From a virus, in the IMG/VR virus record IMGVR_UViG_3300035698_005467, positions 1 through 22,181 of that record: DNA of 22,181 nucleotides; one strand, written 5' to 3'. The translations under genes were made by a program, and so were the position numbers. Below are positions 13,621 to 21,367 of the stretch, one piece after another. The stretch's first letter is position 1, and every line of letters starts with the position of its first letter. The notes below the pieces were generated by a model. It was not told where the DNA came from. It was given only the letters and a program-made list of their open reading frames with translations, and searched no databases.

Positions 13621-15851
13621 GCATCAGGAACGTAAAAATCACGAACTGGACTGGCGGCGAAAACCAATGGGACAATCCACTCTCGGTTCCTGTCGAGCAA
13701 TCTCTGCGTGTACGCAACCAAAAGTATAAGACTTCTGGAGTATTGGAACCACGGCAAGGCTGTGAAAGATATAGTATTAATGTAGGGAATGAGGTACTTG
13801 GGGTTAGAGAGTTTAAGTACCACGGTAAAACATATTATATTATTATAGATAAGTCTGGAGAGATAAATCTATTTAATCCTTCTGTCCCATCAGTCACATC
13901 ATTAGAAACAGGATTAAGTACTTTAGGTGGTTATTGGAACTATTCGACCCTAAATGACTGCCCACTACTGATGAGTAATGGTGTTGATCGACCACAGTTA
14001 TTTGATGGAGAATCTATAAGAGAAGTTGGTGTAATGGATTTTCCTATATTTGCAAGTAACGCATTATCCAATACTGGTACTGCTGAAGTAAGCTATTCCG
14101 TGAAGGTAAGTTTCTACGATTCTAAGACTAACTATGAAACTGATTTAGGAAATGCTACTAATGTAGTTCTGTCTACCAGAGATAACCCAGCGTTACTACT
14201 CAACCTTTCCTCGCAAATAACCACCCCTAATGCACGATTTGACTATTACCGTATTTATCGTACTCGTGGAAGTGGAGAAGTATTCTTCTATGAGAAGCAA
14301 GTGCTTATAGCTACCACCAGCGTAGCCCTTACTGCCCGTGATGACGAGTTAGAGGGGTTAGCACCAGAAGATAACTCACCTATGCCAAGCATGCCGTATA
14401 TGGCTAGTAGTATGGGAGTTATATGGTGTGCAGGTAATGTGAATTATACTGAAGGGACGGTAACAGTTGTTAATGGAGACACAATAATAACTGGAGTTGG
14501 AACTGGATGGACAAATGCTATTATTGGCAAATACTTAGTAGTTACTGGCGATGAATCTCATAAATATATTATCTATGATGTAGACGTTAGTAATCAGATT
14601 ATACGCATTAAGCCATTGTACCTTGGAACCGGAGGAAGCGGAAAAACTTATAAGATCATTTCTGAGAAGTGGAGGGCATACCATTGCGCCAAAAGTGTAA
14701 TGGGATTACCACTGGTAGAGACATGGAGATCGAAAGACTTTATTGAAGCTAAGTATGACGATAACTCTGGAATTTCAGGATTGGGCGACATGGAGAGTTC
14801 CCTTGCAATATTCACTGATTGTAGCATATATATTGTTAGTCCAACTAAAGATGGTTTCTTTGGTGTACAGAAATCGCCATCTCCTACCGGCACATGCTCC
14901 CACAGGTCCATAGCCAAGGATGGAAAAGGGAACTTATTCTTTTTGTCTAAGCATGAGATTGGGGTATGGGTATTTGGTGCAGAAGGGGCAGTAAATATAG
15001 GCAAACAAATACTACCATCTCTCCAGGCACTTGAATCTACTAATCTTCAGTATGCCCATGCTAAATATATTGATGAGAAGTATTATCTTTGGGTAGATGA
15101 TATTTGTTACGTGTATGATACCGAAATGAAAGCATGGAGCGAAGAGGAAGGAATACAAGCAACGGCATGTGATCAGCTCGGAGAATTAAGACTATTTGGT
15201 GATGATGATGGATACCTCTACAAAGGCGATACAGGAACAAATGATGGGGCTAACTTGCTTATTGCAGCGGAACGTAAACTCACGGATACAGGAATAATAA
15301 GTGGTGGCAATTCAACCATAACAGACGATGCTCAAACATGGACAGCAGATGAATGCAAGGGGTTATGGGTAAATATCATTAGCGGAACAGGCTATGGGCA
15401 GAGAAGGAAAATAGACAGTAATACTCAATATACACTTACTGTTACTGAAACATGGACTACTAATCCAGACTCCACGAGCGTGTATTCCATAGGAGCAATT
15501 AGGTTCCTGAGGAGGTTTGGCTGGTTCACTTTAGGAGATCCATTGCGTACCTGGAAACTAGCAATCCACATGGAGCCACAGTCCTCTGGAACAATGTCGC
15601 TGAAAGCATATAAGCAATATACAACAACAACAGAAGAGTTCACCGAAAGTATAGATTTGACAAAGAGCATAGATAGTGTTAAATTGACTATCAAAGGTGC
15701 AACTATGGCATTTGACATTGTTAGTGATAATGTCGATATAGAGTTTAAAATATATGCTTTAATCATGACTATGGCCCAGATAGCCAACCAAACATTAGAA
15801 GGTTCTCAGCAGCAGCCACAGGAGGCACAGCAAAATGACACTACAAGATAA
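13617..15851 (+). CDS. Nozzle-like tail hub protein, apparent ATA start
   Basis: A 744-residue beta-rich protein resembling podovirus nozzle/tail tubular proteins (T7 gp12 type). Its N-terminus (SIRNVKITNWTGGENQWDNP, then LRVRNQKYKTSGVLEPRQGC) is typical: short loops and an R-x-G element that begin the first propeller. The first standard start, TTG 13743, would remove 42 well-formed residues. The ATA at 13617 follows AGGAGG by six bases and overlaps the upstream TAA as ATAA, just like the ATGA junctions elsewhere. Later parts contain VRxLP-like beta repeats and a Ser/Gln-rich C-terminus (EGSQQQPQEAQQNDTTR). Sequencing error, true ATA initiation, or a fusion are all open; the protein itself is convincing. 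Confidence 0.8.
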   Translation: MSIRNVKITNWTGGENQWDNPLSVPVEQSLRVRNQKYKTSGVLEPRQGCERYSINVGNEVLGVREFKYHGKTYYIIIDKSGEINLFNPSVPSVTSLETGLSTLGGYWNYSTLNDCPLLMSNGVDRPQLFDGESIREVGVMDFPIFASNALSNTGTAEVSYSVKVSFYDSKTNYETDLGNATNVVLSTRDNPALLLNLSSQITTPNARFDYYRIYRTRGSGEVFFYEKQVLIATTSVALTARDDELEGLAPEDNSPMPSMPYMASSMGVIWCAGNVNYTEGTVTVVNGDTIITGVGTGWTNAIIGKYLVVTGDESHKYIIYDVDVSNQIIRIKPLYLGTGGSGKTYKIISEKWRAYHCAKSVMGLPLVETWRSKDFIEAKYDDNSGISGLGDMESSLAIFTDCSIYIVSPTKDGFFGVQKSPSPTGTCSHRSIAKDGKGNLFFLSKHEIGVWVFGAEGAVNIGKQILPSLQALESTNLQYAHAKYIDEKYYLWVDDICYVYDTEMKAWSEEEGIQATACDQLGELRLFGDDDGYLYKGDTGTNDGANLLIAAERKLTDTGIISGGNSTITDDAQTWTADECKGLWVNIISGTGYGQRRKIDSNTQYTLTVTETWTTNPDSTSVYSIGAIRFLRRFGWFTLGDPLRTWKLAIHMEPQSSGTMSLKAYKQYTTTTEEFTESIDLTKSIDSVKLTIKGATMAFDIVSDNVDIEFKIYALIMTMAQIANQTLEGSQQQPQEAQQNDTTR

Positions 15852-16443
15852 TAATTCATCATGGGGGGGCAAGTGGGGCAGAAGCCGAATGCCAATGCAA
15901 TCTGGCGGTGGAAGTGTTGCGGGAGAACCAGTTGATTCTCCATTAGAACGATTAAAAGCGTTCTATAAGATGCAATATGAGTCTGGTGGTCAAATTGGTG
16001 GACTTGCAAGTTCTGAACCACCGGCATATCAGGTTAAGCAGGCACAGCAAGCAGCCATAAACATGAAGAAGAATCCTTTATACCAGGCAAAACGTATGTC
16101 GTGGGACACTAACCAAGCAATGGCTATAGCGAAAGAACGAGAAGCCATACGTGGCGCAGCTATGACAATTGGCGATAAGGATTTGATGTCAATGTCGAAG
16201 ACTAACCCAGAGTTGGCTCGTAAGATAAAACAAGACAAGTCAGTTGTAAGAATGGAGAAAATGAGACAAGAGAGTATGGCTCGCATGGCTCAATTGTCAG
16301 GGCAAATGGCATCCCAGAAAGAAGCATCTAGGGTTAATCTCCAGAATCAAATAATGGCTGGAAGAGCAAGAATAGAAGCCATGAAAGTTGAAGCAGAAAA
16401 AGCCAAAGAAAAAGATGAAACAAAATATATCCACCAATGGTGA
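15835..16443 (+). CDS. Helical basic protein, possible internal virion protein
   Basis: A 202-residue protein overlapping the previous gene by 17 bases, with aggagg nine bases before ATG. Residues 1-65 are Gly/Ser-rich and flexible (SGGGSVAGEPVDSP, SGGQIGGLASS); from about 70 the rest is alpha-helical, rich in Met, Lys, Gln and Ala, with probable coiled coils (MEKMRQESMARMAQLSGQMA). The end is charged (KVEAEKAKEKDETKYIHQW). After tail genes in short-tailed phages such Met/Ala/Gln-rich helical proteins are commonly ejected core proteins (T7 gp14-16 or P22 gp7/16/20 by analogy), which is inference only. Confidence 0.7.
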   Translation: MTLQDNNSSWGGKWGRSRMPMQSGGGSVAGEPVDSPLERLKAFYKMQYESGGQIGGLASSEPPAYQVKQAQQAAINMKKNPLYQAKRMSWDTNQAMAIAKEREAIRGAAMTIGDKDLMSMSKTNPELARKIKQDKSVVRMEKMRQESMARMAQLSGQMASQKEASRVNLQNQIMAGRARIEAMKVEAEKAKEKDETKYIHQW

Positions 16444-16446
16444 TAA

Positions 16447-16647
16447 ATGGCAACTTCAGAATTACAAGCTATTGCCGTAGATATGACTAGTGGCCCACAG
16501 AGGATGGTTAGGCCTGTTTTGGCTGGAGACTTTATCCCAAACAATAATCAGTCTGGCATGCAGTTTCAGATGTTCATGAGAACTACTGGAGATTGGTGGT
16601 GTAATATCAATGGCCACAAAACATGGTTAAAAATATTTGAGGTATAA
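16447..16647 (+). CDS. Small unknown protein, 66 residues
   Basis: A 66-residue protein (MATSELQAIAVDMTSGPQRM ... GDWWCNINGHKTWLKIFEV), three bases after the previous stop (tgataaATG). The ribosome site is weak (ggtga). The C-terminal half is rich in Trp, Phe and Met and ends in a short beta-like segment. No membrane span or known motif. It sits in the string of small virion-type genes and is likely co-translated with them. Confidence 0.65.
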   Translation: MATSELQAIAVDMTSGPQRMVRPVLAGDFIPNNNQSGMQFQMFMRTTGDWWCNINGHKTWLKIFEV

Positions 16648-16649
16648 TT

Positions 16650-17507
16650 ATGACAACACCTATATATTACGATCCAAACGTACATTTTTGGCAAGATGGT
16701 ATTAATGAAGGTATATATCCTGGTAATGATGACTATGTTTATGGCCTCCCTTACGGCGATAATTCCCAATATGGAGCTTTCCCCCTTGGTCCTGATGGAT
16801 ATTCTGCTTTCGGCCACCAATCAAGTGATGTCCCTGACTGGTATTATCCTGGTTATGGGAGAGTTCCACCCCCTGAAGGGTATTCTTATGAGGGCAGTGA
16901 TCCTGATGGTGACGGTTGGAATTATGGTGTTTACAATGATGTTTTTGGTGAAAAGAATGCCAGAGAACACTCAGCCATGAGAGAGCATAACATAAATATG
17001 CGTAACAAAAAATATGCTCTAGAGCACACCAAGCGAAACTTTGGAGATGGGGTGTGGAGAACACAGGCTGAATGGGATGCTTTGCCATCTTCTAATTTAG
17101 GCACTGCCCAAGAAATCGCAGATAATCTACAAAACACCCAGAATCGGCTTGATGCCTGGCATCGCTGGTTTCGTGATCGTGGAAAGAAACCCCCAATTAA
17201 CCTCCCCCCAGGTATGCCCGATTCTCGGACAGATCCAGACCAAAATCTTTATGAAGATTATGATTATGGCACTTCTAGAAGTCATAGAAACAACCAATTA
17301 TTTGGCGGTGGAGGCACTTCCTTTGCATCTCAATCATCTTCAGTTCCAATAAGCCCCGATCTTCCATCACCGAGCGTTTCTTCCCAATTTGCCTACAATA
17401 GATCAAATAACTCATCCTCCTCTAATTGGCGTGACTTGTCAGGGGTATCAAGAAATAGAGCAAGGATGGCTACACAGAGAGCGGAAAGTCTTGCCCGGCG
17501 AAGCTGA
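16650..17507 (+). CDS. Tyr/Gly/Pro-rich low-complexity protein
   Basis: A 285-residue protein with a strong ribosome site (gaggt six bases upstream). Residues 1-100 hold 15 Tyr, 3 Trp, 4 Phe and about 17 Gly with a single Arg and no Lys; this acidic aromatic-glycine composition suggests a disordered, sticky domain. Residues 100-170 are helical (EHSAMREHNINMRNKKYALE), and the C-terminal part is Ser/Asn/Arg-rich and ends in a basic helix (NRARMATQRAESLARRS). After its TGA, 21 more codons stay open in the same frame to TAA 17571-17573 (LIDEFAYLRNYAGKQFAGYQ...), with sequence that looks like a lost C-terminus. I do not recognise a family; a virion protein is likely by position. Confidence 0.7.
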   Translation: MTTPIYYDPNVHFWQDGINEGIYPGNDDYVYGLPYGDNSQYGAFPLGPDGYSAFGHQSSDVPDWYYPGYGRVPPPEGYSYEGSDPDGDGWNYGVYNDVFGEKNAREHSAMREHNINMRNKKYALEHTKRNFGDGVWRTQAEWDALPSSNLGTAQEIADNLQNTQNRLDAWHRWFRDRGKKPPINLPPGMPDSRTDPDQNLYEDYDYGTSRSHRNNQLFGGGGTSFASQSSSVPISPDLPSPSVSSQFAYNRSNNSSSSNWRDLSGVSRNRARMATQRAESLARRS

Positions 17508-17573
17508 TTAATAGATGAGTTTGCTTATTTAAGAAATTACGCTGGCAAACAGTTCGCTGGCTATCAATACTAA
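17508..17573 (+). other. Coding-like in-frame extension after a TGA stop
   Basis: Directly after TGA 17505-17507 of the Tyr-rich gene, the same frame continues for 21 sense codons (LIDEFAYLRNYAGKQFAGYQ, Y) to TAA. Its Tyr/Gly/Phe content matches that gene. It may be a decayed C-terminus or a stop-codon readthrough extension. CGCTGGC occurs twice in it (17540-17546, 17555-17561), both encoding an AG pair. Confidence 0.4.
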
Positions 17574-17590
17574 CAAAGGAGGAAAGTAAA

Positions 17591-17980
17591 ATGGAAGATA
17601 GATACCAAAGCACCGGAGACTCTGATTCGTATCTGAACTATATGAATAGTAATGGCAGTTCGGATAACGGCTACGGTGAGTTAGCTGATGCTCCACCTGA
17701 CGATTACCAGTATGAAACTCCAGAAGATGTGTATAATTTTGGTCGTATGCGGATTCGTCAGCAAATGTCTTCTTTGAGAGCTATAGGAGCTGCTCCTGTA
17801 GCAAAGAATGCTGATTATATCTCTGCATTAGGAGGTCAACTCAAAGGTTGGAGGCATTATAACGCTGCCAAGGACCAAGCTCAGTCTCAGTATCAGCAGC
17901 GGATGACCCTTTACCGGAGAAACCTACGAGACCTTGAAGAGCGGTATAAGTATCAGTTCCCTATTACTGATATTGTATAG
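17591..17980 (+). CDS. Virion-type protein, paralogue 1
   Basis: A 129-residue protein with a strong ribosome site (aaaggagg, 9 bases upstream). Residues 1-38 are Ser/Asp/Tyr-rich and flexible; 39-70 hold the conserved core YQYETPEDVYNFGRMR ... RQQMSSLRAIGAAPV; a helical region 88-118 follows; the end is YKYQFPITDIV. The core and C-terminus match the next gene (17992-18435), so the two are diverged copies. Function unknown; the conserved tail could be an interaction or packaging peptide, and the location suggests a packaged protein. The gap to the paralogue is 11 bases, with ggagg before its ATG. Confidence 0.75.
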   Translation: MEDRYQSTGDSDSYLNYMNSNGSSDNGYGELADAPPDDYQYETPEDVYNFGRMRIRQQMSSLRAIGAAPVAKNADYISALGGQLKGWRHYNAAKDQAQSQYQQRMTLYRRNLRDLEERYKYQFPITDIV

Positions 17981-17991
17981 GGAGGTTTCTG

Positions 17992-18435
17992 ATGGCTACG
18001 CTTGAAGACCTTCTTGTTCAATCAAATCAGAGTTCACCGATACAACCACTTCGTAGTACTACTCTGTCCGAAACCTATGGTCAAGACTCTACTTCTAATC
18101 CAGAAGACGGTACATATGAATGGGATACCCCTGACGCTATTTATGATTTCGGGAAGATGAGGTTAGGACAGCAGCAGAATGAATTACGTGCTGCTGGCCC
18201 TAGTCCTGTTATGGATGCTGTATGGAAGAAAGACATAAGGTCAAGTGGTGGATCTGGTGGTCAGGTTTTTAGGGACTATTCTGACGAAACATTTGCCTAC
18301 CAGCAACGATTAGTCGAAGCTCGCAAACGTCTTGCAAAACAGCAGCAAGATCAGCAAAATAGATTACTGCAGGAACGTGAAAGTTCTTTGGCTTCAAGAA
18401 TCCAGTACCAGTATCCTATTACCGATATAGTATAA
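17992..18435 (+). CDS. Virion-type protein, paralogue 2
   Basis: A 147-residue protein, diverged copy of the preceding one. The core YEWDTPDAIYDFGKMR ... QQNELRAAGPSPV (42-73), a YQQR in the helical part (103-106) and the end YQYPITDIV match. The N-terminus (MATLEDLLVQSNQSSPIQPL) is unrelated to that of copy 1; the helical arm is longer and more charged (VEARKRLAKQQQDQQNRLLQ), a clear coiled-coil candidate. Ggagg lies about eight bases before ATG. Conserved DNA of the last codons (cc-tatt-ac-gatat-gta) supports a common origin. Role unknown. Confidence 0.75.
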   Translation: MATLEDLLVQSNQSSPIQPLRSTTLSETYGQDSTSNPEDGTYEWDTPDAIYDFGKMRLGQQQNELRAAGPSPVMDAVWKKDIRSSGGSGGQVFRDYSDETFAYQQRLVEARKRLAKQQQDQQNRLLQERESSLASRIQYQYPITDIV

Positions 18436-18440
18436 ATATC

Positions 18441-19319
18441 ATGGCAAAGAAACCAACAAAGAAAGATGCAATAGCTAAGGTCCCTCTTGGCGAAGTATCA
18501 TTGCGAGATTCAAATTGGACGGGCGGAGTTGGACAAGCTAGTTCTAAAGGGATCGGTCATGCTGCTTATGGCAATCTAGCTGATATACTTACCAAGTGGG
18601 AAGAAGAAGCCAGCACACCATCATCTACGGCCCCCACTCCAAATACTGATGAGCCTACCGCTACTGCATCAGAGATTACTACCACTGGATCAGTAGCTAC
18701 CGCAGATATACCAGTAGTGGCAACAGAGATAGCAGTATTAGAAGCTGACCTTGGCTACGCTCCAGATGATGTAGACATACCATGTGCAGCTGCACGAACA
18801 GCAATACTTAACGCAACACGTTCACTGGCAGAATATAATTTTAGGAGAGCAGAAGACGCTTTAGGGGTTGCTTCTATTTATGGTGCATCTACTGGACAGA
18901 TAGCTAAATACATTGAGCTACTCACTAAGTTAGGAAAGGATATCGAGGCTGGTATAGTTGCCGGGGAACACGAATATCTACAGGGGAAAATTGCTGAAGC
19001 ACAGGTTAAAGCTAATATTGTTAGTGGTAAACTCAGCCCACGTGCGTCTTTAATGAGTAGTATTATCTCTGACCGAATGAAAGCATTCGTTAGCAACTCT
19101 GAGCATATACAGGAGAAATATGTACGTAACGCTAATGTAACCACTCAAGTATCAATGTCTAACGCAGATAATGCGGCAAAGATAAGGGCTAGTTATAATA
19201 GTTTTCTTGCTTCTATCTATGGTTCACAAACCAGTGAGAATCGGGGATTGGCAAGTATCTTGTCTTCAGCATTATCACAAATGGGAGAACCTGGCATAAG
19301 CTGGGTATATATAGACTAA
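18441..19319 (+). CDS. Helical unknown protein, possible ejection protein
   Basis: A 292-residue protein, five bases after the previous stop; no strong ribosome site, so reinitiation is likely. Residues 1-50 contain a short conserved-looking start (DSNWTGGVGQASSKGIGHAA), 58-95 are a Thr/Ser/Ala/Pro linker, and 100-240 are helical (EADLGYAPDDVDIPCAAART ... KYIELLTKLGKDIEAGIV). The C-terminus is Ser/Ala-rich (LASILSSALSQMGEPGISWV). The stop overlaps the start of the next gene by one base. Alpha-helical, linker-containing proteins after tail genes suit virion core proteins, but no homologue is recognised. Confidence 0.7.
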   Translation: MAKKPTKKDAIAKVPLGEVSLRDSNWTGGVGQASSKGIGHAAYGNLADILTKWEEEASTPSSTAPTPNTDEPTATASEITTTGSVATADIPVVATEIAVLEADLGYAPDDVDIPCAAARTAILNATRSLAEYNFRRAEDALGVASIYGASTGQIAKYIELLTKLGKDIEAGIVAGEHEYLQGKIAEAQVKANIVSGKLSPRASLMSSIISDRMKAFVSNSEHIQEKYVRNANVTTQVSMSNADNAAKIRASYNSFLASIYGSQTSENRGLASILSSALSQMGEPGISWVYID

Positions 19320-21367
19320 TGCCAGATTTTATGGAACAATTCGGATTAGATCGGCTATATAACCAGCAGTCATCCTCTTCTTCGGAATACAACGCTTCCC
19401 CCAGTCAAACTCCTGAACCCAATCCACTTGATCCATTTAATGCAGGTATAGACGCTACTATAGGATCAATGGGTCTTGAACCTTCTGCTCGTGGAGAGAT
19501 GAACCAGCGACTTCAAGCTCTAATCCAAGCCAAGGCACAAAAAGACTATGTTGCTAAACAGCAGTTACTTGGAGCAACAGGTTCTGCGGATGCTCCAGCA
19601 AAAACCAATGCAACCCCTCCAAAGACGAATAATAAAACTAAGCCAACGGGATCTGGGAATAGTCTCCCTGGAGAGCTTACAGCTGAAGAATTGTTGATGA
19701 GGACAAGAGAGCCAAAGTCAGATGAGTATTGGGCTAATTATTATAATAATATTAGTACTCTATCAACGGAAGGATTTGGTCCTGGTTCAATAAGCGAGGG
19801 TACGGCCCCAGTACAGATGTGGGCATCCGACAAATCTGAAGAGGATATAAGAGAAACTCTCAAAACTAAATTTGGGGATGCAGTAACATTATCTTCTATG
19901 GTAGTTGGGCCAGACGGAAAGCCTATTCTCAATGTAGAAGTAGCTGATGGGGCAACTTTTCTTAATGCAAAAGAAGAAACTTTAGATAGCGGAGAAGCTA
20001 TCCTTCCCAAGTCAAATGTTCTTTTTAAGATAAAAACTGACCCTGAAGCATTAGCCCAGATGTCCAGTGCATTCCCCGAATATGAATTTGCACGTCAGAA
20101 GACAGACAAAGAACAAGCGTTTCTCGAAAAGAATCTACAACTTCAGAAACAAACAAAGAAGTTGGAGCAAGGCAGAGTTGATAGACTTGAGTTAGCCCAG
20201 AAAGCATTAGATGTATCTCCCAACGTTGCGATGAGAATGGAAGATCAGGGATGGGGAAAGGCAGCGATGAATAAGGTAAGTACCCTTACTAAAGAAATAA
20301 CTGAGTTAGAGACAGGATTAACCGCAAACGAGAAAGCATCGGAAGGGTTAGTTACTGATAGCCCTGCATCTGGATATGTGATATTCAAAGGGAAAAAGGT
20401 TCCAGCGTCATATATTGAAAACATACTCCAGAACATGATGAAAGATGATTCAGACAACGAAAAAATCCTTAAACGGAAAAAGGCAGAGAAGAAGGCTCTT
20501 ACCAATGCCAGTAGCAATGTAGGGATAACCCAGGAATGGCAGGAAACTCTTTCCAGAGAAAAAGATGATCTTGCGAAAATACATTCTACCCTTAGAGACA
20601 TCAAAGCTGAAGAATTGAGCATGGTAAATAATCACTATATGCTCCCAGAGAAGACCCGAAGAGAGATGGCAGTTCCGTACAATAATTCGATCAATGAAGT
20701 TGGACAGATTATAGAGAATGATTCTCAGCTTGAAACTTATAAAGCAACTGTAGCTGATCTAAAAAAACAAATGGGGATAGCGAAAGACGATAGTGACATT
20801 TCAGTATTCTTAAGGGGGATGGGATATGCAGAAGGATCTAATCCAATGGATCGAGATTCGATACAAGCTGCTCTCTATGCAACACTCTGGCAAGGAAAGA
20901 GCATTACCACAGAACTATTAAATGGTACAGTGTCATATCTTCGTTCTGACAAAAGAGCAGATCTTAAGGCGTTAAGGAAGATGATAAACTCAGGAGTAGG
21001 AATGAATCCTACCCAGTCAGAGGAAGATGAAGAAGGAAACGTGGTTATAACCCCATCTCTATTTGAAGCCAAGCTAAATGGCATGGTTTCAGAAATGCCA
21101 GAAAAGGATAGAGAATTTGCGAAGAAAAACATACTATTCGCCATTTCACCTCAAGCAGCACCAATAGTAGCAGCTTGGAAATTCAATGAGATGTCTCCTG
21201 AAGACAAAACCTCCGCAATAGAGAAGGCAATGCAAGCTGGGAAGAAGTCTTTAGCAATGAAGCAAATTCTTAATACTACTGCCCTGGGCAAGTTTTATGG
21301 ATGGAATACTACAAGCAATTCTATCCTTGACGACTTAAAAAACAAGATTACCAGTACCTATAGATAA
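19319..21367 (+). CDS. Large helical protein, possible internal virion protein
   Basis: A 682-residue protein. Residues 1-22 form a short helix (MPDFMEQFGLDRLYNQQ) followed by a Ser-rich and Pro-rich stretch (SSSSSEYNASPSQTPEPNP), then helical and linker regions to 130. A small alpha/beta section spans about 180-245; two long coiled-coil regions (255-300 and about 365-440) follow, and a helical C-terminal domain (475-682). No lytic transglycosylase or peptidase motif is evident. Size, coiled coils and location match the class of large ejected core proteins in short-tailed phages. The start overlaps the previous stop, and the stop overlaps the next ATG, in TAATG form. Confidence 0.7.
   Translation: MPDFMEQFGLDRLYNQQSSSSSEYNASPSQTPEPNPLDPFNAGIDATIGSMGLEPSARGEMNQRLQALIQAKAQKDYVAKQQLLGATGSADAPAKTNATPPKTNNKTKPTGSGNSLPGELTAEELLMRTREPKSDEYWANYYNNISTLSTEGFGPGSISEGTAPVQMWASDKSEEDIRETLKTKFGDAVTLSSMVVGPDGKPILNVEVADGATFLNAKEETLDSGEAILPKSNVLFKIKTDPEALAQMSSAFPEYEFARQKTDKEQAFLEKNLQLQKQTKKLEQGRVDRLELAQKALDVSPNVAMRMEDQGWGKAAMNKVSTLTKEITELETGLTANEKASEGLVTDSPASGYVIFKGKKVPASYIENILQNMMKDDSDNEKILKRKKAEKKALTNASSNVGITQEWQETLSREKDDLAKIHSTLRDIKAEELSMVNNHYMLPEKTRREMAVPYNNSINEVGQIIENDSQLETYKATVADLKKQMGIAKDDSDISVFLRGMGYAEGSNPMDRDSIQAALYATLWQGKSITTELLNGTVSYLRSDKRADLKALRKMINSGVGMNPTQSEEDEEGNVVITPSLFEAKLNGMVSEMPEKDREFAKKNILFAISPQAAPIVAAWKFNEMSPEDKTSAIEKAMQAGKKSLAMKQILNTTALGKFYGWNTTSNSILDDLKNKITSTYR

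Noticed and set aside
15658-15686. TTGACA-N17-TAAATT inside the nozzle gene
   Set aside because: The -10 matches only four of six bases and it lies deep in coding sequence with no gene boundary nearby.
16696-16980. 94-residue frame within the Tyr-rich gene, and opposite-strand frames there
   Set aside because: These are shadows of the biased Tyr/Gly/Asp codon content; no ribosome site.
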